NCBI GenBank assembly: GCA_034434835.1 | Contig: DAOTXX010000123.1 | Coordinates: 1-64,000, forward strand | Length of the DNA stretch: 64,000 bases | Direction: 5' to 3' | Source: JBGLNJ01 sp034434835 | GTDB taxonomy: Bacteria > Chloroflexota > Anaerolineae > Fen-1058 | Shown here: positions 16,300-23,929 of the stretch, in pieces | How the letters are laid out: every line of letters begins with the position of its first letter | Position numbering within the stretch: the first letter of the stretch is position 1 | Position numbers and translations under genes: made by a program | Notes under the pieces: model-generated | What the model was told of the DNA's origin: nothing | Seen by the model: only the letters and a program-made list of their open reading frames with translations | Database searches by the model: none

Positions 16300-16393
16300 G
16301 GGGGTGGTTGGGGCCCGGTGGCTTCCGCGGTCTTCAAAACCGTTGGCCGGTCGTAGAACGAGCGGCGGTGGGTTCGACTCCCATCCATCCCCG
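16300..16393 (+). tRNA. selC: tRNA-Sec (anticodon UCA)
   Basis: This 94-nt tRNA inserts selenocysteine at UGA codons. It has an 8-bp acceptor stem (16300-16307 with 16385-16392, one G-U pair), discriminator G at 16393, a 6-bp D stem with G-U pairs, anticodon loop CTTCAAA with TCA at 16334-16336, a long variable arm (GCCG-TCG paired with CGA-CGGC) and a T arm with GTTCGACT. The 8+5 acceptor/T arrangement, extended variable arm and UCA anticodon are specific to bacterial tRNA-Sec. CCA is not encoded. No selA, selB, selD or obvious selenoprotein gene is in the window. Confidence 0.93.
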
Positions 16394-16399
16394 CTAGCA

Positions 16400-16436
16400 G
16401 ACCTGACAGGTCCGCCGGGGTGTGACCTGTCAGGTC
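16400..16436. terminator. inverted repeat after tRNA-Sec
   Basis: GACCTGACAGGTC (16400-16412) and its exact reverse complement (16424-16436) flank an 11-nt loop, seven bases beyond the tRNA. Each arm is itself nearly palindromic. It could terminate or trim the tRNA transcript, or be a dispersed repeat; no U-tract follows. Confidence 0.45.
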
Positions 16437-16469
16437 ATAATCGTTCAGCCCCCCCGCGAGTTGGGCCAC

Positions 16470-16489
16470 GTTGACGGCCTGCCGTCAAC
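16470..16489. promoter_or_regulatory. candidate operator palindrome upstream of the metal ABC genes
   Basis: GTTGACGGC and GCCGTCAAC form a perfect 9-bp inverted repeat with a 2-bp centre, about 110 bp upstream of the metal-transporter ATPase start. The size suits a dimeric repressor, but no regulator gene is adjacent and no promoter was confidently placed. Confidence 0.35.
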
Positions 16490-16599
16490 AAGTCATTCGA
16501 CGGATTGACGCCTTACGCACGCATCTCTTTGCCAGGTATGGTCAGATGGCAGATAGTGTTGAGTTAATTCGCGTCGACCGCGAGCGGTTCAAGAGATAA

Positions 16600-17406
16600 A
16601 TGATGGATGACCTGCGCGAGCCAGCACGACTCGAACTGGAAAACGTCACCGTCGCCTACGATGGGCACGCCGTCTTGCAGGACGTCACCTTTCACGTGCC
16701 GCACGGGGCACGGGTGGCCGTCGTTGGCCCCAACGGCGCTGGCAAGTCCACGCTGTTCAAGGCGCTGGTAGGCTTGTTGCCCCTGCGCGCGGGTCACATT
16801 CTGATTCATGGCTTGCCGCTGGGGCACCACCTGGACTGTGTGGCCTATGTCCCCCAGCGCGAAGATGTGGATTGGCGCTTTCCGGTGACGGTGGCTGATG
16901 TCGTGATGATGGGGCGCTATGGGCGATTGGGCTGGCTCCAGCGGCCCGGTCAACACGATCGCGAAATCGTCCTGCGCAGCCTGGAGCAGATGGGCATGGC
17001 GCACCTGGCCGATCAGCCCATCGGCGAGCTTTCGGGCGGCCAGCAGCAGCGCGTTTTTTTGGCGCGCGCGTTGGCTCAAGAGCCGCACATCTTGCTGATG
17101 GATGAGCCGTTCACTGGCGTGGATGTTTCGACTCAGGAAGCCACGCTGGGATTGCTTGACCAGTTGCAGACGCAGGGGGTGACAACGATGGTCTCGACGC
17201 ATGACCTGAACATGGCGACCCGACGCTTTGAGCAGGTCGTGTTGCTCAACCGTCGCCTGATCGCCTGGGGCCCGCCGAACCAGGTGTTTACGCCCGAGAC
17301 GATCCGGCAGGCCTTTGGATCGCGCGTGCTGTTCCTGGAGGGTGCGGCCTTTGTGGATGAATGTTGTCCGCCCGATGAGACCGGGCAGATCATAAAGCGA
17401 TCATGA
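16600..17406 (+). CDS. zinc/manganese-type ABC transporter ATP-binding protein
   Basis: This 268-aa ATPase of the ZnuC/MntA-like family should power metal import with the permease that overlaps its stop. It has Walker A (GPNGAGKST, about 44-52), the Q-loop with family-typical VPQREDVDWRFPVTVADVV, signature LSGGQQQRVFLARAL, Walker B (ILLMDEP) and STHD for the H-loop. VPQREDVDWRFPVTV is typical of the Mn/Zn/Fe (ABC-3) group. No substrate-binding lipoprotein or regulator is next to it. Zn and Mn cannot be distinguished from the sequence. Confidence 0.92.
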   Translation: MMDDLREPARLELENVTVAYDGHAVLQDVTFHVPHGARVAVVGPNGAGKSTLFKALVGLLPLRAGHILIHGLPLGHHLDCVAYVPQREDVDWRFPVTVADVVMMGRYGRLGWLQRPGQHDREIVLRSLEQMGMAHLADQPIGELSGGQQQRVFLARALAQEPHILLMDEPFTGVDVSTQEATLGLLDQLQTQGVTTMVSTHDLNMATRRFEQVVLLNRRLIAWGPPNQVFTPETIRQAFGSRVLFLEGAAFVDECCPPDETGQIIKRS

Positions 17407-18254
17407 ACTGGGTGTTGGAGCCTCTGGCGTATGGCTTTATGCAGCGGGGACTGGCTGCCTCGGTGATGGTGGGGGTGCTGTGCGCCATCATCGGCTGCTA
17501 CGTCGTCTTGCGCTCGATGGCGTTCCTGGGCGACGCGCTGGCGCATGCCATCTTGCCGGGCGTCGCTATCGCGTATCTGCTCAAGGGCAACCTGACGGTC
17601 GGCGCGCTTGTGGCCGCCGTCGTGGTCGCCTTGAGCATTGGACTCTTTGCGCGTCAAGGCACGCTCAAGGAGGATACGGCCATCGGCATCCTCTTTGCGG
17701 CGGCCCTGGCGCTGGGCGTGGCGATGATCAGCTCGATCAAGACCTACGCCGTTGACCTGACCCACATCTTGTTCGGCAATGTGCTGGGCGTCAGCGCGCA
17801 AGACCTGTGGGTGACGGCGGGATTGGGCCTGGTCGTGCTGATGACGATTGCGGCGCTCTACAAAGAGTTTCTGGTCGTTTCGTTTGACATGGTGCTGGCG
17901 ACAACGCTTCGTCTGCCGGTTGAATTGCTCCGTAACCTGATGCTCATTCTGATCGCGCTGACGATCGTCGTCTCGCTCCAGACCGTCGGTGTGGGGCTGG
18001 TGGCCGCGATGCTGGTGACGCCCGCCGCGACGGCCTATCTGCTCACGCGGCGACTGCCCACGATGATGTTGATCTCGGCTGCGCTGGGTGCGTTTTCCAG
18101 CGTCGCCGGTTTGTACCTGAGCTACTATATCAACATTGCATCGGGGGCAGCCGTCGTGCTGATCGCCACAGCGATCTTTGTGCTGGCGTTTCTGTTGGCC
18201 CCGCGGCGGGGAGTGGTTTGGAGTGCCTGGAGAGCAAGACGCGCTGAGACGTAA
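17403..18254 (+). CDS. metal ABC transporter permease (ABC-3 family)
   Basis: This 283-aa permease of the ZnuB/MntB family has about eight hydrophobic segments and family landmarks LRSMAFLGDALAHAILPG (about 35-52), FGNVLGVS and VGVGLVAAMLVTPAATAYLL (about 195-214). Its ATG overlaps the ATPase stop by four bases. The stop is two bases from the stop of the convergent GT39-like gene, leaving no room for a separate terminator. Confidence 0.93.
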   Translation: MNWVLEPLAYGFMQRGLAASVMVGVLCAIIGCYVVLRSMAFLGDALAHAILPGVAIAYLLKGNLTVGALVAAVVVALSIGLFARQGTLKEDTAIGILFAAALALGVAMISSIKTYAVDLTHILFGNVLGVSAQDLWVTAGLGLVVLMTIAALYKEFLVVSFDMVLATTLRLPVELLRNLMLILIALTIVVSLQTVGVGLVAAMLVTPAATAYLLTRRLPTMMLISAALGAFSSVAGLYLSYYINIASGAAVVLIATAIFVLAFLLAPRRGVVWSAWRARRAET

Positions 18255-18256
18255 TT

Positions 18257-20164
18257 TTAACGCACGGTGATCTCGGATAGGATCATCTGGTCGCCTGTGG
18301 GGGTATTGAGCCGCACACCATCAAAGCCATATAGCCCGACGGCGATGCGATAGCGCCCCGGAACAGCGTTCACAGGGATCGTAATGCCATAGCGGTCAAC
18401 GACCGTTTGCCCCGGCAGCCAGATCGTCGTGGGGACGAGTCCGCCGCCCGGCTCGCGGTCCACTTGGGTGAGGAGGCGCCCGTCCGGGCCAAGGACGTGA
18501 ACGAAAACCTTGTAACGCGCCGCGATAGGCGCATCGGTTTGCCAGAACAGGGCGAGCTGAAGGATGTCGCCCGGCGCAGCAGTTTCTCCCCCCAGCGAAT
18601 ACCCGATCAGTCGAATCGAATCTCCAAAGCGAGCCTCCAGCGCGTGATCCGGTTGACTGGTCAGCGCGACCGGCACGGCGTACACGGCCAGCCTCACCGT
18701 GCCATACCACGTCTCCGAGCCTTTGTAGGTATTGGCATCGAGCCAGCGTTCAATATAGCGGTTCGGATCGGGTTCAGTTTCGGCCCAGTACAGCACGAAC
18801 AATCGTTTGTAACGCGCCGTGATCTGGCTCAGTTCATCGGCTGCTGCTCGCTCCGTCACCGGGCGGACGCGCGCGAGCGGGAAAACGTTGGTATCGTCAC
18901 GATGATAATACGTAAAGGTTTCCCATTGATTCGGCGCCTCGAGCAAGATCGCATCGCCAGGGCGCTCTTCGCGTTGGATGCGCTGCGCGATGGCCCGGTA
19001 GTCATCACGCGCATAGGCCGGGTCAAAATAGAGATTGGAAAGCGACTGGAGGGTCAAGATCGCCACAAGAATCAAGAGCAAGACGACAAGCATCTGCCGG
19101 GACCGTATCAGAGATCCAGAGCCTCTTGTCACGTGCCATGCCGTCATGATGCCCTGCGCAAACAGCAAGCAAAAGGCCGGGCTGCACACGAGCAGAAACT
19201 TGAGGTAGGCTTCCTTGTAGAGTCCCAGAGCGAAAATGAGAACGATGGGGATCAATAACCAGGCAAGCAGGAAAAGCGTGGGGCACTTGGGGTATTGGGT
19301 ATTCGGTATCGGTAAAAGCGAGACGCAGAGCAAGAGGCCGACGGCTCCAAGCGCAACGGTAACGGACGCAGTGGGGATGGTGCGACCAAAGGCAAGCCAG
19401 CGAAAAGTATCCAGCAGCGCCGGGCCGAGCTGGTACGCGGGCGCAGGCGATTGCCATTCGGGGAGGCGGTGCAGCGCCACGCCGAGCCAGGGCAGGTAGA
19501 GCACGACGATGGCAGCTTGAAGTACAGCCCATTGGACGAAAGACGAAAGACGAAGGACAGAGGTAGAAGGGCAAACATGATGCGCTACGAGCCAACCCAT
19601 GGCGGCCAAATTATGAACGACTAGAACGAAGGGAAATGCATAGTGGGTGTACAGGCCAGCGGCGGCGGTGAGCACATATAGAGCGCCGTATCTTGAGAGG
19701 AAACGAGTTTCCAGGCAGCGCGCCAACAGGTAGGTCGAAGCCGTCGCCCAGACCGCCAGCAGGATGTACATGCGCGCTTCTTGCGAGTAATACACCTGGA
19801 ACGGATTGACTGCCGCGATGAGTGCCGCGACGAGCGCCGTGGTTTCGTCCAAGAGCTGGCGGCCCAGAAGATAGATCAGCCAGACCAGGACGACGCCGAG
19901 AATAGCCGAGAGGCTGCGCAGCGCAAACTCGCTTTCGCCCCAAATGCCGCGCCAAAAATGGAGCGCGTAATAGTACAGCGGCGGGTGAATGTCGCCGATG
20001 GCAGCCGCGGTGATGAGCGGCAAACTGCGCTCCGCCGCGCGCGCCGAGTTGCCTTCATCGTACCAGAACGACTGCGCGTCGAGCTGGAAAAAGCGCAGCA
20101 GGGCGGCAAGGGCGAGGATGGCCAGGAGAATCCAAATGACGCGACGTTGCATCGCTTTTGTCAT
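18257..20164 (-). CDS. GT39/PMT-like membrane glycosyltransferase
   Basis: This 635-aa GT-C-fold protein has about ten membrane helices and a C-terminal soluble beta domain (about 500-635). The catalytic-type acidic motif is in FWYDEGNSARAAE (about 33-45), followed by IGDIHPPLYYYALHFW, both typical of the ArnT/PMT family that moves a sugar from a lipid carrier outside the membrane. The acceptor is unknown. The start is uncertain: ATGs at 20164 and 20152 both lack a Shine-Dalgarno sequence, and a GTG at 20191 would give a longer form. It is convergent with the metal permease. Confidence 0.82.
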   Translation of the reverse strand: MTKAMQRRVIWILLAILALAALLRFFQLDAQSFWYDEGNSARAAERSLPLITAAAIGDIHPPLYYYALHFWRGIWGESEFALRSLSAILGVVLVWLIYLLGRQLLDETTALVAALIAAVNPFQVYYSQEARMYILLAVWATASTYLLARCLETRFLSRYGALYVLTAAAGLYTHYAFPFVLVVHNLAAMGWLVAHHVCPSTSVLRLSSFVQWAVLQAAIVVLYLPWLGVALHRLPEWQSPAPAYQLGPALLDTFRWLAFGRTIPTASVTVALGAVGLLLCVSLLPIPNTQYPKCPTLFLLAWLLIPIVLIFALGLYKEAYLKFLLVCSPAFCLLFAQGIMTAWHVTRGSGSLIRSRQMLVVLLLILVAILTLQSLSNLYFDPAYARDDYRAIAQRIQREERPGDAILLEAPNQWETFTYYHRDDTNVFPLARVRPVTERAAADELSQITARYKRLFVLYWAETEPDPNRYIERWLDANTYKGSETWYGTVRLAVYAVPVALTSQPDHALEARFGDSIRLIGYSLGGETAAPGDILQLALFWQTDAPIAARYKVFVHVLGPDGRLLTQVDREPGGGLVPTTIWLPGQTVVDRYGITIPVNAVPGRYRIAVGLYGFDGVRLNTPTGDQMILSEITVR

Positions 20165-20200
20165 CAGGGCAAGTGCGTCGCCGTGCTGCACGGCGCAGGC

Positions 20201-20443
20201 TCAATCTTGCGCCGCCTCTGTCGCGTGCAGGTTAGGGGCCTCGGCAATTTGCAGCACAAGGCGCAGAGCCTTGTTCACCACTTTATCCGATGGAAACGCT
20301 TGCGCCACATCAGGAGCCAGCACGACCACATTTTTGCCCACGCGCCGACCGGGCGCATAGCGCCCCTGCGCGACGATGGTCATCTGGGACAGGTCGTACT
20401 CGTCGCGCAGTTCGTAATCGTCAGGGTCATTCTGCTTCTGCAT
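20201..20443 (-). CDS. small conserved-looking hypothetical protein, possibly antitoxin-like
   Basis: This 80-aa soluble protein has an acidic N-terminus, a central DEYDLSQMTIVAQGRYAPG segment and an amphipathic C-terminal helix (VVNKALRLVLQIAEA). The DEYD-x3-M arrangement recalls BrnA-like and other small antitoxins, but no toxin of that type is visible. It follows the YgiT/DUF4258 pair by 56 bp on the same strand and may belong to the same transcript. Confidence 0.55.
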   Translation of the reverse strand: MQKQNDPDDYELRDEYDLSQMTIVAQGRYAPGRRVGKNVVVLAPDVAQAFPSDKVVNKALRLVLQIAEAPNLHATEAAQD

Positions 20444-20499
20444 AGAACTGCGCCTCCGCTAGGTGGCAACAGGGTGAGGATGGAGCAGCTGGTGTGCCT

Positions 20500-20724
20500 C
20501 TAGGCAAATTCGTAAAGAGGGACTGCTCGTGTGGGCTGCGCGGCTGCCTGCAACAACACTTCGATCCGGCGCACGGTCTCCGGTGTTAAAAGCGCGTCGC
20601 CGCATACTGAGCAGACTTGAGCTGGCACATGGTCAAAGATAATCACCTCTCCATGATAACGCACCGTATGAATGATTGTTCGTTCTTCGTACTCGCCAGG
20701 ACATCCTACAATACTGCACTGCAT
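20500..20724 (-). CDS. YgiT-type zinc-finger protein (antitoxin-like)
   Basis: This 74-aa protein has two Cys pairs in a YgiT/MqsA N-terminal arrangement: C-x5-C near the start (CSIVGC) and CSVCG at about 38-42, with VPAQVCSVCGDALLTPETV typical of the family. It lacks the C-terminal HTH of full MqsA, as do many stand-alone YgiT proteins. It starts three bases after the stop of the DUF4258 gene. This order (DUF4258 then YgiT) is a recurrent toxin-antitoxin-like pair; toxicity is not proven. Confidence 0.85.
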   Translation of the reverse strand: MQCSIVGCPGEYEERTIIHTVRYHGEVIIFDHVPAQVCSVCGDALLTPETVRRIEVLLQAAAQPTRAVPLYEFA

Positions 20725-20727
20725 ACT

Positions 20728-21048
20728 CTATCGCCTCCTCTGGGTGGGCGTCACCCATTTCGGTAGCCCAGGCTCATATACCGTAATCACAATCAACACG
20801 GGCTGCGCCGTTGTACACACAATATGCACGGGGCGTCCGTCGTCAGCAACGCCATAAAGCAAACAGCACGATCCTCGTTTGTGCTCAGGGTAGTTTTCCA
20901 AAACCTGGGCGGTGGCAATCGCCTGAAGGATCTCGTCAAGTGTAATGTCCTCCTCTACCATTTCCTGCTGCGCGTGCTGGGTGATGCGGATGTTTTCTGC
21001 CGCAGCCTGAGCGCGGATTCGCTCTATCAAGTTGACCTCGTCAAACAA
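20728..21048 (-). CDS. DUF4258 domain protein (putative toxin partner)
   Basis: This 106-aa protein has a DUF4258 fold: RITQHAQQEMVEEDITLDEILQAI near the N-terminus, then ENYPEHKRGSCCLLYG, RPVHIVCT and a VITVYEP strand near the C-terminus. DUF4258 is related to RelE/BrnT-like small proteins and often pairs with a YgiT zinc finger, as here. The start is a TTG at 21046-21048. A promoter with TTGTCG and TACACT lies just upstream. Confidence 0.83.
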   Translation of the reverse strand: MFDEVNLIERIRAQAAAENIRITQHAQQEMVEEDITLDEILQAIATAQVLENYPEHKRGSCCLLYGVADDGRPVHIVCTTAQPVLIVITVYEPGLPKWVTPTQRRR

Positions 21049-21068
21049 ACCTAGCGCATGGCGGTTCT

Positions 21069-21097
21069 AGTGTACCGCAGAACGCGCGTCGCGACAA
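21069..21097 (-). promoter_or_regulatory. promoter of the DUF4258/YgiT module
   Basis: On the minus strand, TTGTCG and TACACT are separated by 17 bp, and the leader to the TTG start at 21048 is very short (about 15 nt). TTGTCG also serves as the -35 of the nucleoside-kinase promoter. Confidence 0.45.
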
Positions 21098-21166
21098 GGC
21101 GCGGCCAAGCATGAACTGAATGGGTATCGCGACCAAGCGCCGCCCTCTTGGCGTGCGGTCAGCGGT

Positions 21167-21507
21167 CTAGAGCTTGGACAGAATCTCTGGCCCATGATCG
21201 GTGATGGCTATCGCGTGCTCGAATTGCGCCGAAAGCGCTCCATCCGTCGTGACCACCGTCCAGCGCGCATATGACGCCGGCAAATGGCAGATGGCGGGGC
21301 GGGTTGCCTCGATAATCTTTATACAACGTCTGCGCGCCCCAGCCCTTGAGGTACCCGGACACCAATTGGTCCAGATCGCAGGACTGCACCGGGCCGAACG
21401 GCTCCCGAGAGCAAGGTAACCGTCTCGGCCACCAACCATCCCGCGTCGCGCAGCGCGGCGATTTCGCGCGGGCTTTGGAGGTCAATCGCCCGGTTTTCTC
21501 TTGTCAT
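21167..21507 (-). pseudogene. map: decayed methionine aminopeptidase (type I map)
   Basis: Remnants of methionine aminopeptidase occur in order but in three frames. The N-terminal part begins at the ATG at 21507 (MTRENRAIDLQSPREIAAL... AVRPG). The middle part reads DLDQLVSGYLKGWGAQ...YKDYRGNPP...GVICA. The C-terminal part reads LSAQFEHAIAITDHGPEIL before the stop at 21167. Intact enzymes have about 250 residues; here about 340 bp remain, so the central metal-binding region is deleted and at least two frameshifts are present. It cannot make active enzyme. The start overlaps the stop of the upstream membrane-protein gene, so it was once in that operon. Confidence 0.85.
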
Positions 21508-22568
21508 CCTGTGTCTATTCCATCCCGTGTCTCTGGCGTGGGCGCGTTGCCCAGTTCTATGCCGGTCAGAGCCAAGGGTTCGATGCTGACTATGCTTTTG
21601 CTGCACGGCGTATAATAGAGTCGATATGACCGCCCTGCGAACAATGCCTCATAAGCCTGAGGCGGCACCTCGAAACGTCGGCCATTGATTTCATAAAAAT
21701 AATCCGTTCTGCGAGTGCGAATGCCGCTGGTCGCTACCTTTATCTTATAGACAGGCCCCTCCATCGCAAGCACGCGGCCTTTCGAAACGTCCGGGATGAT
21801 GGTTGTTACTCCTTCCCACGAATAAAAGCTCACTGCCACAGCCAGCGCGAAAACGATCGGGATCATCAACGTCATGGACTTGAGATCATGGAGCAAAACG
21901 TAACCGGTAAAGGCAATCGCTATGCCGATCATGAGGAGGCCCGCGAGGACAGATCCCCACATTGGAACCAGAAGCTGCCAGGCCTGATCCTTTGTCAGTC
22001 GCCCCGCGCGGTTGGCCTTGAGCGATTCGACTCTAAAGCCATTGGCGCAGGCTAATGCGTCCAGCAAGTATAAATCGGTCTGTGACCTCGTGGACAGGGC
22101 AGGCTGGTCTATCGAGAGGATCCAGCCGCTACGTGGTAAGTAAAAGAAGCCATAATTGTCAGGAGGCGGAATTTTGACGCCATAGATAAATCGCAGGCGG
22201 CGGCCTTGAATCTGCGCTCCATAGCTTTTGCCCATCCAGACGATTCGGCCCTCGGCTTGTTCGACTTGCCCTCTGGAGAGATCGAGCCAACCGCTGAGGA
22301 TGCGTGCCAGGCGCCATATCAATATCCCCAGCAACAACAGCGTTGCCAGAACTGCGATGGTCACAGAGATTTGCCAGGGCAATACCTGGCGCCACACCCA
22401 CAAAATACGGCCCACGATCAAGCCGACCAGCACCACTCCCAGCACCAGGCAGCCTTCCAGGGCGAGCATGATGCCGATGCTAGAGCGCTGCGCCGGCGTC
22501 ATCATGCCCTGCCGGTTTGCAGCCAGTCCATCTGAATCAGGTGTATTGTATCGGGGTGATTTTTCCAT
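21504..22568 (-). CDS. membrane protein of unknown function
   Basis: This 354-aa protein has an N-terminal pair of membrane helices (IGIMLALEGCLVLGVVLVGLIVG and ISVTIAVLATLLLLGILIW, about 38-95). A cytosolic or external segment with DNYGFFYLPRSGWILSID follows, then two more helices (about 205-255) and a C-terminal beta-rich region with YFYEINGRRFEVP and YRLYYTPCSKSIVSIEPL. That last part resembles domains that report surface pH or structure in other membrane proteins, but I do not recognise the family. The ATG at 22568 is chosen because the longer upstream frame lies inside the preceding gene. Confidence 0.75.
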   Translation of the reverse strand: MEKSPRYNTPDSDGLAANRQGMMTPAQRSSIGIMLALEGCLVLGVVLVGLIVGRILWVWRQVLPWQISVTIAVLATLLLLGILIWRLARILSGWLDLSRGQVEQAEGRIVWMGKSYGAQIQGRRLRFIYGVKIPPPDNYGFFYLPRSGWILSIDQPALSTRSQTDLYLLDALACANGFRVESLKANRAGRLTKDQAWQLLVPMWGSVLAGLLMIGIAIAFTGYVLLHDLKSMTLMIPIVFALAVAVSFYSWEGVTTIIPDVSKGRVLAMEGPVYKIKVATSGIRTRRTDYFYEINGRRFEVPPQAYEALFAGRSYRLYYTPCSKSIVSIEPLALTGIELGNAPTPETRDGIDTG

Positions 22569-22605
22569 TGTGATAGTCAGCCGATGACAGTTTGCCGCCA
22601 GCGGT

Positions 22606-23871
22606 CTATTGCGTCGCATACGCCTTGATCGCCTCATACGCCGGCAGCGGCGTGAAATCGGGGTTGACCAACCGAAAATAGTATTTGGCCTGGTTCTGTT
22701 CATGCTCGTCGGCCGGCTTGAAGAACCACGTAAAGGCGACGCCGACCCACGGCCATTCATCCCGGATGCGCTGGTACGCGCGCACCAGGTACTCGCCTTG
22801 CTGCTCTGGTGTCACTTGGCCAAACTCGCCCCACTGGATGATCTTGGGATCGTTCGGCACGGCGTTCCAGCCGATCTCGGCGATCCAGATCGGCTTGGAG
22901 CTATCGCCGTTTTTCACCATCACATCGCGCAGATACATCGGCCGCGCCAAGTTGGTGATGTTGAAACGCAAACGGCGGTCCGTCGGCCCGGAGCCGAGGC
23001 CATAGTCGTTCACGCTCAAGATGTCAAAGCACCGGCCTGCCCCGGCGTCGTACATCCGCTGGAGAAAGATAAACTCGTTGAGGCCGCCGGTCGGCGGGAA
23101 ACGATTGAGCGTGAGCGTCTGCCCTAACGCGCCAGAGAGGATCGCCACATTCGGGTCAACCGACTTGGTCCGGTCGTAAGCGGCGCACAGCAATCGGGTA
23201 TAGGCCTCCGGGTCCACACCGCAGGTAGGGCAATCGCCCCATTCGGGTGTGAGGTTCGGCTCGTTCCAGATTTGCAGAAAGCGCAGCCGACCCTGATAGC
23301 GGCGCAGCACGGCCTCGACAAAATCCGCATAGTCGTTCAGGTCATCTGGCGGGGCGAACGCGCCGCGCGCCTTGCCATCTTGGCGAGTCCAATCCGGCGG
23401 ACTGGTCAACCGCGCGACGACCTGAACGTTATACCTGTCCGCCAGGTCAACGACGTGGTCATATTTGCTCCAGGCGTCCACGCCGTTCGGATCGTTGCGG
23501 CGGTCTATAAAATCGCCCTTGCCGGCGATCTCGATGTCGGCCCAGGCAAATTCTTGGCGGATCCACTTGAAGCCGGCCTCGGCGATCATTTGCATCTGTC
23601 GCTCGCGCTTGGCCGGTTCGACTTCTTGTTCGAGAAAAGTGTTGACGCCAAAGGGGTTGACGCCCGCATAGGTTATGGGCGCGTCAGGTCTCGTTTCAGG
23701 TTGAGGACGTGTCCAGTTTGTCGCGTATTGGAGCAGGCCGCGCACCTGAGCCAGCGGTTCGGTTTCGCCGGAGACTTGCCAGGCTACATGGCGCAGCGGT
23801 TCTCGCAATGCCCACGCAGCAATCAGCGCCAGGAGAACAAGCCCGGGAATAGCAAGTCGCGCTCGTCGCAT
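22606..23871 (-). CDS. membrane-anchored or secreted glycoside hydrolase-like TIM-barrel protein
   Basis: This 421-aa protein has an N-terminal hydrophobic anchor (LAIPGLVLLALIAAWAL) and a clan GH-A-like barrel (about 75-415). The probable acid/base Glu is in QIWNEPNL (about residue 206) and the nucleophile Glu in IWIAEIGWN (about 325). GVNTF near the start and FDILSVNDYG before the second Glu fit the GH39/GH5-like group. The polysaccharide substrate is unknown. It ends 37 bp before the membrane protein at 22568 on the same strand. Confidence 0.8.
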   Translation of the reverse strand: MRRARLAIPGLVLLALIAAWALREPLRHVAWQVSGETEPLAQVRGLLQYATNWTRPQPETRPDAPITYAGVNPFGVNTFLEQEVEPAKRERQMQMIAEAGFKWIRQEFAWADIEIAGKGDFIDRRNDPNGVDAWSKYDHVVDLADRYNVQVVARLTSPPDWTRQDGKARGAFAPPDDLNDYADFVEAVLRRYQGRLRFLQIWNEPNLTPEWGDCPTCGVDPEAYTRLLCAAYDRTKSVDPNVAILSGALGQTLTLNRFPPTGGLNEFIFLQRMYDAGAGRCFDILSVNDYGLGSGPTDRRLRFNITNLARPMYLRDVMVKNGDSSKPIWIAEIGWNAVPNDPKIIQWGEFGQVTPEQQGEYLVRAYQRIRDEWPWVGVAFTWFFKPADEHEQNQAKYYFRLVNPDFTPLPAYEAIKAYATQ

Positions 23872-23929
23872 CTGTCTCTCTCATCTGACGTTTCACGTTT
23901 GACGTTTCACGTTTCACGCATCATGTGGC
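23872..23929. repeat. short tandem ACGTTTC/G repeats
   Basis: Four near-identical ACGTTT(C/G)-type units occur between about 23884 and 23920 in the gap between the glycosidase-like gene and the nucleoside kinase stop. No other function is visible. Confidence 0.4.

Noticed and set aside
15805..16469. Several 60-135-aa frames around tRNA-Sec
   Set aside because: They lie in hairpin-rich repeats and the tRNA itself, and show no protein-like composition.
22569..22760. N-terminal extension of the membrane protein at 21504-22568
   Set aside because: The extra residues are Arg-rich and lie inside the upstream glycosidase-like gene on the same strand, in another frame.
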